Source: Calothrix sp. PCC 7103
GTDB lineage: Bacteria; Cyanobacteriota; Cyanobacteriia; Cyanobacteriales; Nostocaceae
Assembly (NCBI RefSeq): GCF_000331305.1
Contig: NZ_KB217481.1
Location: 218,765-282,764 of the forward strand
Direction: 5' to 3'
Length of the DNA: 64,000 bases
This document shows, piece by piece, positions 53,658 to 62,915 of this stretch. Numbering within the stretch: the stretch's first letter is position 1; every line of letters begins with the position of its first letter. The notes under the pieces were generated by a model. That model was not told where the DNA came from. It was given only the letters and a program-made list of their open reading frames with translations, and did not search any database. Made by a program: the position numbers and the translations under genes.

Positions 53658-56510
53658 ATGACAGAACTTAGCCAAGGCACGAAAAAGAAGAGAATAACTT
53701 ACGTAGCTTCTCCATTGGGTATAGAAAAAGCAGAAAAAGCTTTGGTTAGGTTTGGGTTTGAGTCAAAAATCAGTTTTGCACAATCTACACTTATATCTCG
53801 CACTACCGTTACTAAATTTTTTCAATGCCAGCCAATTCAGCTTGACTCATTTAAAAGGATATGTAAAGAACTCCAGTTAAATTGGAAAGAGATAGCAGGG
53901 ATAATAGAAGAAGTACCGGAGCGGTTAAAAATACAAGATTGCAATACTTCAGTGGCATTGAAGGTGAAGGAGGAGGGGCAAGTGCAAACAATGATACGTA
54001 AAGTTACTATTGTAGATAAACAAAGTCTAAAAATTAAAGCTCTCATCACATTAGAAGGTGATATAAATTCAGTGGACAATTTAAAAACTCTTGAATTTAT
54101 TTTACGACAACATTCAGGAAATACTATCACGATTAATGATATTAGAGAAGGCAGTATAAAATTATTTATAGATGGTTCTTCAGAAGATATTGAACAGCTT
54201 GTATACAGCGTCATAAATGGAGAATTACAAGAATTAAATGGTTATCCTATTAAAAATATTGAATATTCAAGTGAAAATTGGGATGAGGAAAGTAACGAAA
54301 TTAGTAATAAATGGAATTTAGTTAAAGAAATTGTTGACACCCCAGTCGAAGGGCGAAATTTAAGTGGGGTTGATTTAAGTGATACTGATTTGACTGGCGC
54401 CGATTTAACTGGTGCCGATTTAACTGGCGCCGATTTAACTGGCGCTGATTTAACTGGCACAGATTTAACTGGCGCCGATTTGACTGGTGCCGATTTAACT
54501 GACGCTATTTGGAGCGACAGGAATTTGATTAATTTGCTAGAAGCACTTGATAGCGCCAGGGAAATTCAGAATGATTATCATCGCGCTGATGTTCTAATAG
54601 TATTAGCGGGGAAACTATCGCCTAAGTTGTTAACAGAAGCACTTGCTGTCATCAGGGAAATTCAGGATGAGATGTCTCGCACTGATGCTCTGATAGCACT
54701 AGTGGAGAAACTGCCACCTGAGTTGTTACCAGACGCACTTGCTGTTGCCAGGGATATTCAAGATAAAAGGTATCGCGCCAATGCCTTGATAGCATTAACA
54801 AAGAAGTTATCACTTGAGTTGTTGCCAGAAGCACTTGCTGTCGCCAGAGATATTCGGGATGAGTATTATCGTGCCAATGCCCTGATAGCATTAGTGGAGA
54901 AACTGCCACCTGAGTTGTTCCTAGAAGCACTTGTTGTCGCCAGAGATATTCGGGATGAGTATTATCGCGCCAATGTCTTGATAGTATTAGTGGAAAAACT
55001 GCCACCTGAGTTGTTGCCAGACGCACTTGCTGCTACCAGAGAAATTCAGGATAAAAGGTATCATGGCAATGTTCTGATAGCATTAGCAGAGAAAGTAGCA
55101 CCTGAGTTGTTGCCAGAAGCACTTGCTGTCGTCAGGGAAATTCAGGATGAGATGTCTCGCACTGATGCTCTGATAGCATTAGTGGTGGAGAAACTGTCAC
55201 CTGAGTTGTTGCCAGACGCACTTGCTGTTGCCAGGGATATTCAAGATAAAAGGTATCGCGCCAATGCCTTGATAGCATTAACAAAGAAGTTATCACTTGA
55301 GTTGTTGCCAGAAGCACTTGCTGTCGCCAGAGATATTCAGGATGAGTATTATCGTGCCAATGCCCTGATAGCATTAGTGGAGAAACTGCCACCTGAGTTG
55401 TTGCCAGAAGCACTTGCTGCCGCTAGGAATATTCGAGATGAGTATTATCGTGCCAATGCCCTGATAGCATTAGTGGAGAAACTGCCACCTGAGTTGTTGC
55501 CAGACGCACTTGCTGCTACTAGAGAAATTCAGGATAAAAGGTATCATGGCAATGTTCTGATAGCATTAGTGGAGAAACTGCCACCTGAGTTGTTGCCAGA
55601 AGCACTTGCTGTCGTCAGGGAAATTCAGGATGAGATGTCTCGCACTGATGCTCTGATAGCATTAGTGGAGAAACTGTCACCTGAGTTGTTGCCAGACGCA
55701 CTTGCTGTTGCCAGGGATATTCAAGATAAAAGGTATCGCGCTAACGCCTTGATAGCATTAACAGAGAAGTTATCACTTGAGTTATTGCCAGAAGCACTTG
55801 CTGTCGTCAGGGATATTCAAGATGAAAGGGATCGCGCTAATGCACTGATAGCATTAGCGGAGAAAGTAGCACCTGAGTTGTTGCCAGAAGCACTCGCTGC
55901 TGCCAGGAATATTCAGGATGAGTATTATCGCACTAATGCCCTGGTAGTATTAGTAGAAAAACTACCACCTAAGTTGTTGCCAGAAGCGCTTACTGTTGCT
56001 AAAGATATTTGTGATGATTCTTATCGCGCCTATGCCCTAAAAACGTTAGTGGAGAAACTGCTACCACATCATGGTAATTTGAAGGAAGCTAGTCAAAGTT
56101 TTGCTAAACTCAGCCATGCAACCTTGATTTATGCTTACTTCAGCGAAGCTGAATTGAGACGCGCTAATCTTAAAAAAACGAACTTGAATTATGCTAACCT
56201 GAGTCGAGCTTTTCTTAGCCGTGCTGATTTGAGCAATGCAAGCCTGATTGAAGCTAACTTAATTGCAGCCAACTTGAGGGATACAAATTTGATAGGTGCC
56301 AATTTAATCGGCGCCAATTTAAGTGACGCGAACTTGATAGGCGCCAATCTAACTGATGCTGACTTAAGCGGTGCAAATGTACAAAACGCAAAATTTGGAC
56401 ATAACCAAGGAATTTCAGACGAACTTAAACACGACCTCAAACAGCGAGGCGCCATATTTGTTGACGAACCACCGACTCAAGATTCAAAAATTTTAGTAGG
56501 TGTCCGGTAG
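53658..56510 (+). CDS. HTH/TRADD-N-like/pentapeptide protein with 16 HEAT-like 32-residue repeats
   Basis: 950 residues in four parts. (1) 1-85: HTH (FESKISFAQSTLISRTTVTK FFQCQPIQLDSF), like that of the HTH-AAA_35 protein. (2) 110-205: a small alpha/beta domain of TRADD-N type (TLEFILRQHSGNTITINDIR, GSIKLFIDGSSEDIEQLVYS). (3) 230-285: pentapeptide repeats (LTGAD times eight). (4) 290-800: sixteen tandem repeats of 32 residues, consensus ALAVARDIQDEYYRANALIA LVEKLPPELLPE, predicted two-helix HEAT-like. A second pentapeptide array (NLIGANLSDANLIGANLTDA) closes it. Repeats bind protein or ligand and the HTH/TRADD-N part is typical of cyanobacterial conflict and apoptosis-like systems. Intact frame; repeat number may vary. 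Confidence 0.85.
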   Translation: MTELSQGTKKKRITYVASPLGIEKAEKALVRFGFESKISFAQSTLISRTTVTKFFQCQPIQLDSFKRICKELQLNWKEIAGIIEEVPERLKIQDCNTSVALKVKEEGQVQTMIRKVTIVDKQSLKIKALITLEGDINSVDNLKTLEFILRQHSGNTITINDIREGSIKLFIDGSSEDIEQLVYSVINGELQELNGYPIKNIEYSSENWDEESNEISNKWNLVKEIVDTPVEGRNLSGVDLSDTDLTGADLTGADLTGADLTGADLTGTDLTGADLTGADLTDAIWSDRNLINLLEALDSAREIQNDYHRADVLIVLAGKLSPKLLTEALAVIREIQDEMSRTDALIALVEKLPPELLPDALAVARDIQDKRYRANALIALTKKLSLELLPEALAVARDIRDEYYRANALIALVEKLPPELFLEALVVARDIRDEYYRANVLIVLVEKLPPELLPDALAATREIQDKRYHGNVLIALAEKVAPELLPEALAVVREIQDEMSRTDALIALVVEKLSPELLPDALAVARDIQDKRYRANALIALTKKLSLELLPEALAVARDIQDEYYRANALIALVEKLPPELLPEALAAARNIRDEYYRANALIALVEKLPPELLPDALAATREIQDKRYHGNVLIALVEKLPPELLPEALAVVREIQDEMSRTDALIALVEKLSPELLPDALAVARDIQDKRYRANALIALTEKLSLELLPEALAVVRDIQDERDRANALIALAEKVAPELLPEALAAARNIQDEYYRTNALVVLVEKLPPKLLPEALTVAKDICDDSYRAYALKTLVEKLLPHHGNLKEASQSFAKLSHATLIYAYFSEAELRRANLKKTNLNYANLSRAFLSRADLSNASLIEANLIAANLRDTNLIGANLIGANLSDANLIGANLTDADLSGANVQNAKFGHNQGISDELKHDLKQRGAIFVDEPPTQDSKILVGVR
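54535..56060 (+). repeat. Tandem 96-bp coding repeats with a five-unit super-repeat
   Basis: Sixteen units of 96 bp (one of 99). The variable hexad in each unit runs EMSRTD, KRYRAN, EYYRAN, EYYRAN, KRYHGN, and this order returns at units 2-6, 7-11 and, partly, 12-15. The array thus grew by copying blocks of about 480 bp. Confidence 0.9.
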
Positions 56511-56809
56511 GCGCCTGAAGTAACTGCACCAAAATGTCCTCAACTAGGAAACCGTAAGACAGTTCAAGCATTCCAATTTATCTTTTGCAATTTTACGCAT
56601 CCTATATATATAGATGTAGCAACGAGATAACTTTTCAAGCTTGGACAGGCGCCAAAAAATTTAAGTCAAGGTAAGTGGGGCGAGGATATATCATCTTCGT
56701 CCCATAAATTTCATATTGAGTCATCACGTATCGATATTGCAAAAGTAGTTTTAAATTATGATACGCTGTGAATCGATATATTTTTTATAAAAGGTGTGTT
56801 TGAGTAAAT
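56511..56809. other. Intergenic with CGATAC motifs
   Basis: Two GGCGCC, and ACGTATCGATATTGC, TATGATACGCTGTG, AATCGATATATT at 56725-56790, the outside-repeat set of elements A and B. Confidence 0.5.
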
Positions 56810-57264
56810 ATACTCAAAAGACTAACTTAGGCTAATTTAGCCCAACTTAGGCTACATTAGTCTAACTTAGGCTAATTTTGGATTAGCTTATACTGATAAT
56901 TTAATATACAGCTAAATGATTAGATTAGTACGTTTAACCGTACAGTTTGGACATAGTAAATAATATCCAAATAGTTTAGAGAAGACTAAATAAAAGTTAT
57001 TGTTACTCAAAATCTATATTTAGATAAAGTACGTATTAAATGTGAAAGAGCAAGTAAAATTTGTAAGTTGTGAAGTTTAACGTCTGATAGTGAATATGGC
57101 GCCAATTCTAAGACTAGTTTGAGAGATAAAAAATTTCAATGCTTATCATGCTTCAAGAATAATAGGCGCCGTTACGCCATAGGATGTGTGAAGCCAACGG
57201 AATTATATTGTTTACAATTTGCTGATTCAAGCTTTTGTTGTGTGGTCTTACTGCATCTAAAAAA

Positions 57265-57545
57265 GCGCACATTCAAAAGCGCACCTCCTGGTTTTATATA
57301 CGGCTAAAAAGGGGTGCGCTTTTATAGCGCACCTAAAAAGCGCACATGGATATGCGCTTACCTAAAAATCGGCGCACCCTTGCTGTATAAGGAAGCGCAG
57401 CCTCTCACATGGAAAGCGCCCCCCCAAGCGCAGCGCTTTTTGTGAAAGCGCACATCTAAAGGTGCGCTTTAGTTACGCCCTCATAGTGCGCTTTTTTCAG
57501 ACCGAAATGAAGGCGCACCCTTCTGTACAAGGAAGCGCACCTTTT
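57265..57545. repeat. GCGCAC array of element B
   Basis: AAAAGCGCACATTC, GCGCACCCTTGCTGTATAAG GAAGCGCAG, CCCAAGCGCAGCGCTTTTTG, and complements TGCGCTTTTAT, GGTGCGCTTTAG. Same order of unit types as 31870-32215. Confidence 0.75.
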
Positions 57546-57924
57546 TGATACCTTTTATTACCTGGATTTGCATCAACACCAATAGAACTATAAAATTACT
57601 GGTTGATTGATAGGTTTGACAGGCACCTGTTCTTAATCATTAATAAAACCTTTCTAAGTTTAGAGATTCATAATGAAGAACTTACTTGACGTACCTGCTA
57701 TGCTGTTAGATTTGTATTAAAGATTGAAATTGCTTTGAGGCACCTGTGTAAAAATCTTCTTGTACAAGTAGATTGGTAATACTTAAAAATGGCAAATTAA
57801 GGTCATAATTTTATTTACTACTTTGTTCGGTTTATAGGGGTAAATATAGCGAAGCTGTCATGAAGTGCAAACTAAACCGTTTAGTTTAGTATGTAACTCA
57901 TACTGCAACTGGCTTTTGAGATTT

Positions 57925-60900
57925 TCATGCCGCAGTTTCAATCGGCAACCTTTCATCCATATCCAACTGAAAAGTGCCGTAGGGATTGACGTGTTCCCAA
58001 ATTAAAGGCGAAAGCGCACGCAAATCCTCATCCTTCATCAATTTCATCCATTGCGGCTGAGATAACACTTGCTGGATAATTAACGTATTAATATATACCA
58101 GAGATATCTGTAATAAATGTAGAGCTAAAACAGATAATTCTTGGTCTGACAGGCGATTGGTCGCAATCTCGCCACTCTTGCCGTAAAAAATAAAACTATT
58201 GGCGCCATTCCAATTCTCCACAACATTCAAGCCTGCATTGATTTCTTGTCGCAGTTCAACTGAGTGAAGATATTTACATAAAAATATAGTTTTTATAGCT
58301 TTACCTAGTTCAAGTAAAGCTTGATAAGTAGGGTGTAATAAATTACCCTTAGTAAAGCGCTTCAATATAGCTTCAGTCTCTGCTGTTCCCAACCGAAGCG
58401 CGGTTGCATATTTTATCATTTGGTCATATTGTTGGCGAATCAAATCCCAATTTATCGCGCGGGTTAAAATAGGTTGTAAGTTAGGATAATCATCATTATT
58501 TCCAGTTGAAGGGCGGTATAATTTCTGTACATTGATACGTTTGAGACGCGGCATTAATTGAAAACCGAGTAAATTGCAGAAAGCAAAAGCTACCTCATTC
58601 TGACCGTGACTATCTACGTAATTTTTCTCGATTTTCATTTCTGTACAATGGCGTAGCAATCCTTCAATCATTGCTGCCACTTCACTACTTGAGCAAGCTT
58701 TTAACTGTGAATAAATACAAACAGAGTGTTTTTCAACGTGCCAATAAATCATCACACCGCGTCCACCATAACGGATGTGCCATTCAGTCATTAAATTTTG
58801 GTCCCAAGCACCGAACTTTTTCGAGTCGGAAGCACATGTAGTTGTACCTTCCCCCCAAATAACAGGTTTTCTAACATTAAAAATTGCATTTGCAACCGAT
58901 GCGATTGCGTTTCGTAACTGGTCTTTCTGAATAAAATGACGCTTTACATGTAGTAAATTATGGTAGTTATCACCTTTAAGTTCATCACTTAAGCGTTTTA
59001 AACCTGTATTTGTTCCTAAGCCATATAGACAGAGTAGCAAGCGTTTCTGTAATACATAAGGATTTAGAGCTTCTCGAGTTGAAACAGTTTGAAAATGTGA
59101 TGTAAAATTAACTCGTAAATCAGTCTCTTTTAAAATATCTAAGAGGCTAGTCATACGCCAACGTTTTGTAATTTCCGTTTTGAGCCTTTTTAAATTAACA
59201 GGTTCATTTTGAGGGTTTAAAGGTGAAAGTGAAATTCTAGAATTACCTGTTGTCTTGATTTTAACATGTGTATTTTTTGGTAAACCTTTGTCGAATAATT
59301 TTAATCCTTCATCCATCTGCATTTGTAAATCAGTAATAAATGTTTCTACATTAGATGGTTGTTTTAAAGCTTGAAAGTACTCTATCCTTCGTGCCTCAAA
59401 ATCAGTAGGTAAATCTTCTTCTGGGTTTCTGTAACGGTTAGCTCCCACAACCCAAATTTCTTTACATCTCAGCTTTTCTCTTAATGCTTGAAGTACACTT
59501 AACTCGTAATTAATGCGGTTAACTTTGATTGAACCGTCTTCTTCTGTTTCCAATATAATATCTTGCCATCCAGGGGGCAATACTCCTCCAATTGGTATCT
59601 CTTCTCCGGAGTCATAGTAGCGTTGTTGACTATCCGCATACTTTTTAAGTAATTCTAAAGCCTGGATAACTGGACGATGAACTTCATTATTTGAACGGAA
59701 TTCAAGCTGGGATAAAATTAATGGTAAAATTCGACGATAATATGAACTGTAAGAAGAGCGCATAACCGTATAAACTTTCTCACGATAAGCATTACCTGAA
59801 GACTTATACTCTTTTACCAAATTCTTAAGAGTCACTTCAGAAGCAACCGGGAAAATTACATCTTTGATTGTCCCATCTGGTGTTTTTAAAGAAGCTTCTG
59901 CAATTTGATATAATAGATTGTTCTTTCCATGTACCCGTTTAAAATCTTTTATAAGCTCTTTATCTACACGTTTTTCTGCGTTTTTACTGATGCGATGTAC
60001 TATTTGAATAAGTAATTCGACTAAATTATCTATAACTTCTTGGCTTCTGAGCCAACAAAAAGCTGCAAACAGAGCATATCGCGTAGATTCTGGATGACGA
60101 CGTATATCACGAGGATGTTCAACAGCTACTCGACTTTTATAAACTTGGAGAACTTTGGTGGGTATTTTCTTAAATAAATCTGCTGGTAATTCTAATTGTT
60201 CAAAAAATTCTAATTTAGCCGCTTCACGTTGAAAACTTTCTATTCCAATTCGACCTGGGTCAGCTTTTAATTCCGCCCATGTTGATATCACGACTTTCGC
60301 ATTAATATCGAATGTAAATGTTGATGAAAAATCTTGTTTATCTATATTTTGAGTCGGATTTGCTTCTTGCTCCTCACATTCTTTTTCTTCAGCTTTTGTG
60401 TTTAAAAAATCATCTATTTGCTCTTTAGATTCTATGGATAACTGTGAGCTAATATCATTAAAAAATTTCGATTCAAAATTACGAAGAGCGGAACGTATAA
60501 TACGTTCTAATCTTAAATCTGTAGGTGGTTCAATTTTTAAGTCTCGCAGTCTTGCAATTGCAGCAAGTTGTAGCTGCTCAAATTTTAATTCGTAAATTAA
60601 TGCTTGAGACGCTAACCAAGCGGTCAATTCTTTGGCATCGGGAACTTCTGCTTCTCGAAATCCAAAAAACTTTCTGATTTGAGTGCGGTGGTATTTTACA
60701 GTACGCCCTTGCCAATCATAATAATCGTATTTTTTCGGTGATATACCCAGAAGCTTGGCAACATAATTAACAACAGTTGATGAAATTTCTTTCTGAGTCT
60801 CTGGAAACCTAGCGTAAAGTTGAAAAAATTTGAGCAACAGGGCGAAACCCAAGCGATTTTCATCACTTGTTTGGGTAATTAGAGCTAATTCGTCTGGAAT

Positions 60901-60960
60901 CAGCGTCCAGCACTCTACTAATTCTTCTGGTGTCCAAGTTTTTTTCACTATGCATCTCAC
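57925..60960 (-). CDS. tnpA: Tn3-family transposase
   Basis: 1011 residues, normal for the family. N-terminal DUF4158 DNA-binding domain ([30 protein letters not shown]-like [12 protein letters not shown]). Catalytic region with DDE candidates: D in [17 protein letters not shown] in [17 protein letters not shown] in [20 protein letters not shown]. The enzyme binds the 38-bp-plus ends and does replicative transposition through a cointegrate. It starts 122 bases from the recombinase gene stop and is read in the same direction, so the space between (60961-61082) or that beyond the recombinase could hold the resolution site. Frame intact. Confidence 0.96.
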   Translation of the reverse strand: MRCIVKKTWTPEELVECWTLIPDELALITQTSDENRLGFALLLKFFQLYARFPETQKEISSTVVNYVAKLLGISPKKYDYYDWQGRTVKYHRTQIRKFFGFREAEVPDAKELTAWLASQALIYELKFEQLQLAAIARLRDLKIEPPTDLRLERIIRSALRNFESKFFNDISSQLSIESKEQIDDFLNTKAEEKECEEQEANPTQNIDKQDFSSTFTFDINAKVVISTWAELKADPGRIGIESFQREAAKLEFFEQLELPADLFKKIPTKVLQVYKSRVAVEHPRDIRRHPESTRYALFAAFCWLRSQEVIDNLVELLIQIVHRISKNAEKRVDKELIKDFKRVHGKNNLLYQIAEASLKTPDGTIKDVIFPVASEVTLKNLVKEYKSSGNAYREKVYTVMRSSYSSYYRRILPLILSQLEFRSNNEVHRPVIQALELLKKYADSQQRYYDSGEEIPIGGVLPPGWQDIILETEEDGSIKVNRINYELSVLQALREKLRCKEIWVVGANRYRNPEEDLPTDFEARRIEYFQALKQPSNVETFITDLQMQMDEGLKLFDKGLPKNTHVKIKTTGNSRISLSPLNPQNEPVNLKRLKTEITKRWRMTSLLDILKETDLRVNFTSHFQTVSTREALNPYVLQKRLLLCLYGLGTNTGLKRLSDELKGDNYHNLLHVKRHFIQKDQLRNAIASVANAIFNVRKPVIWGEGTTTCASDSKKFGAWDQNLMTEWHIRYGGRGVMIYWHVEKHSVCIYSQLKACSSSEVAAMIEGLLRHCTEMKIEKNYVDSHGQNEVAFAFCNLLGFQLMPRLKRINVQKLYRPSTGNNDDYPNLQPILTRAINWDLIRQQYDQMIKYATALRLGTAETEAILKRFTKGNLLHPTYQALLELGKAIKTIFLCKYLHSVELRQEINAGLNVVENWNGANSFIFYGKSGEIATNRLSDQELSVLALHLLQISLVYINTLIIQQVLSQPQWMKLMKDEDLRALSPLIWEHVNPYGTFQLDMDERLPIETAA

Positions 60961-61082
60961 TGTTTTACCAAACAGTATTCTACGTTCTTTAGGTTACATA
61001 GTTACTAAAAATTTGCGCGATAAGCTTTTACTCTGCATTTTGTGAATATATATGTGTACCAAAATCTAATATATAAGAAAGC

Positions 61083-61985
61083 TTATAATGATGTATTCAT
61101 TAAAACATCTAATGCATGACGTGCAGCTTCTTCTGCTTTCTGTGATGTGACTTTTTGGTAGCGTAAAGTTGTTTGAATACTTTCGTGTCCCATCAATGCT
61201 CTTAGCTGTTCAATACTGATTAAACCTACTCTCTCCGTAGCAAATGTATGCCGCAAATCGTGAATGCGGACTCCTTTTATATCAGTATAATTACTAGTGT
61301 ATTCTCGCCAATAATCATGCAGTGTATGGTAGCTAATTCGACTTACTTTCAACGTGACTGGATGCTGTGCTGTGAACAACGCGCGATGTTTTTGATGCCT
61401 GGTATGGTTAATATAGTTCAATAGTACAATCGCTGCATCTGAACTGTAAAAACACCAACGTTGCTTGTTTCCTTTTCCAAGTACTTGAAATTTTTGATTT
61501 TTAAGGTCTACGTCTTCTAAATTTAATGCTAAAAGTTCACTAATCCGGCATCCTGTACGGTGTAGTAAATGCACAATAGCATTCATACGAGTATCATGCT
61601 TTACTGCGTTATACAGTATATTTAGCTGTTCTGGCTTTAAATACCTTATTTCTTCATCCGTTTTGTGTTCGCCCAATTCCGTTCGAGCAGGAAGTTGTTT
61701 CAATCCTCTTATTGGATTTGATTTTATATATCCTTGAGATACAGCAAAGTTAAGTAGGCTTTGTAGTACTGCTTGATACTTACGATGGGTTGTGTACTTT
61801 AAATGATGTTTAGAAGAAAGATACTCAACCAATGTTTGCTTGCTGATAATTTCTATTGACCAACTTCCATACTCTGATAGCAGCGAACCGAGTGTAAGTT
61901 CATATGTCTCCCTGGTTGTTGGCGCCAAACCGGGACGCTCTAAAAATTCAGTAGTTACGGTGGCTAAAGTTACAGCGTTTTTCAC
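61083..61985 (-). CDS. Tyrosine recombinase (TnpI-like resolvase)
   Basis: 300 residues. Core-binding SAM-like N-domain (ATVTTEFLERPGLAPTTRET, VEYLSSKHHLKYTTHRKYQA VLQ) and catalytic domain with the R-K-H-R-H-Y set: HRTGCRISELLALNLEDV (Arg), LGKGNKQRW (Lys), IHDLRHTFATERV (His, Arg), LMGHESIQTT (His), LRYQKVTSQK (Tyr). In Tn4430-type Tn3 elements TnpI resolves cointegrates at a site beside its gene. Its position between tnpA and a divergent regulator fits. It could instead be a passenger integrase, but the transposon has no serine resolvase, so this is the likely resolvase. Confidence 0.9.
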   Translation of the reverse strand: MKNAVTLATVTTEFLERPGLAPTTRETYELTLGSLLSEYGSWSIEIISKQTLVEYLSSKHHLKYTTHRKYQAVLQSLLNFAVSQGYIKSNPIRGLKQLPARTELGEHKTDEEIRYLKPEQLNILYNAVKHDTRMNAIVHLLHRTGCRISELLALNLEDVDLKNQKFQVLGKGNKQRWCFYSSDAAIVLLNYINHTRHQKHRALFTAQHPVTLKVSRISYHTLHDYWREYTSNYTDIKGVRIHDLRHTFATERVGLISIEQLRALMGHESIQTTLRYQKVTSQKAEEAARHALDVLMNTSL

Positions 61986-62050
61986 CTATTTTGTCGTGTT
62001 TATATCAAGGTTAAAAGCTCTTAAATTATATATCTTTTATAGATGAATAA
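61986..62050. promoter_or_regulatory. Divergent promoter of recombinase and regulator genes
   Basis: 65 AT-rich bases shared by two divergent genes inside the transposon (TTATATATCTTTTATAGATG). The most likely place for autoregulation by the XRE protein. Confidence 0.4.
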
Positions 62051-62515
62051 ATGTTGATTTTCATGGATACTTTTAAAACTCCCCAACCAAAAGAATCCCT
62101 TGCTGCCTATGTTTTGCGGGTTAGAAAGGCACTGCATCTAACTCAGTTTGAGCTAGCGAACGCTGCTGGTATCCATTTAGTCTCAGTAGGGAAGATTGAA
62201 AGAGGACTGACAACAAAGCTGAACCATAAAACTATTCGTGGACTCGCGGTTGGGTTGGGGGTGCCAGTTGAATATTTAGAGGCTTTAATAAAAGGTGAAG
62301 AAGTTAAAACAACGCAGTCAGGGATCAAATTTTGCCCAAAATGCTGGAATCCTGGTAGTGCTGCTGACCCTATGTGGGGTAATATTAAAGCTAGGTATTG
62401 TTATTTATGCGGAGCAAAACTTAGTTCGAGTTGTGCTAAATGTGGCGAATTAATCGTATCTTTGAGACATCGCTTCTGTCCAATATGTGGTCATCCCTAT
62501 AAAAACATAGTATAA
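62051..62515 (+). CDS. XRE-family regulator with zinc-ribbon tail
   Basis: 154 residues (a second ATG at 62063 is equally likely). HTH_3 domain at about 18-80: YVLRVRKALHLTQFELANAA GIHLVSVGKIERGLT, then AVGLGVPVEYLEALI. The C-terminus has four CxxC pairs (FCPKCWN, YCYLCGA, SCAKCGE, FCPICGHP), that is two zinc ribbons of the double-zinc-ribbon kind. It is a transposon passenger, probably the repressor of tnpI/tnpA. Palindromes of AAACTAAACCG type lie immediately inside both transposon ends and could be its operators; this is inference. Confidence 0.85.
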   Translation: MLIFMDTFKTPQPKESLAAYVLRVRKALHLTQFELANAAGIHLVSVGKIERGLTTKLNHKTIRGLAVGLGVPVEYLEALIKGEEVKTTQSGIKFCPKCWNPGSAADPMWGNIKARYCYLCGAKLSSSCAKCGELIVSLRHRFCPICGHPYKNIV

Positions 62516-62754
62516 ATTAGGCGCGTTAATATTAAGTAATTTGTAACAATACATAACAACTATTTTTTTTCAACTACTAAACTAGACGGTTTAGTTTGCA
62601 CTTCATGACAGCTTCGCTATATTTACCCCTTATACGGGGATAAAGACTGACTTGCTCCAAAATAACGCTAATCCATAATTAGCCCAAGTTAGACTACATT
62701 AGCCCAAGTTAGACTAAATTAGCCTAACTTAGGCTTTTGAGTATAATTGCTTAA

Positions 62755-62915
62755 TTATCAAAAAGTATCGATACGATATGTTTTAAAATTAAAACCACAA
62801 ACGATACTTAAAGTAGCGTAATAATTTAATATCAAGACGGTAAGTTTCATATTTGAAAATAAAACGATACTTTTAGTAGCATAATTCCGATTAAAATCGA
62901 TATAATGTGTATTGA
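62755..62915. repeat. CGATAC repeats beside element B
   Basis: AAGTATCGATACGATATG, ACGATACTTAAAGTAGCGTA, ACGATACTTTTAGTAGCATA, ATCGATATAATGTGTATTG. Three or four degenerate copies about 55 bases apart, matching 32645-32780. Confidence 0.6.

Larger units (their letters stand above)
57837..62629. mobile_element. Complete Tn3-family transposon (4793 bp) with tyrosine recombinase
   Basis: Terminal inverted repeats start GGGGTAAATATAGCGAAGCT and continue GTCATGAAGTGCAAACTAAA CCG; about 55 bp match with one mismatch. TTATA is duplicated at 57832-57836 and 62630-62634, the 5-bp duplication expected for Tn3. Content: tnpA, a TnpI-like recombinase and a regulator. It has only two GGCGCC sites in 4.8 kb, far fewer than the surrounding plasmid, which fits a recent arrival. 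Confidence 0.95.
56810..62745. repeat. Element B, second copy of element A, split by a Tn3-family transposon
   Basis: Left block 56820-56880 (ACTAACTTAG, GCTAATTTAG, CCCAACTTAG, GCTACATTAG, TCTAACTTAG, GCTAATTTTG) and right block 62675-62735 in inverse orientation. A GCGCAC array lies at 57265-57545. The sequence TTTGTTCGGTTTATA at 57822-57836 continues after the transposon as CGGGGATAAAGAC..AACGCTAATCC (62635 on), exactly parallel to the uninterrupted TTTGTTCGGTTTATACGTAG in element A (32512). Without the transposon and one target copy the element would be about 1.14 kb. Confidence 0.85.

Noticed and set aside
54652-55413. Leftward frames of 93-124 codons within the repeat gene
   Set aside because: Antisense of the 96-bp repeats; the product is repetitive only because the sense strand is.
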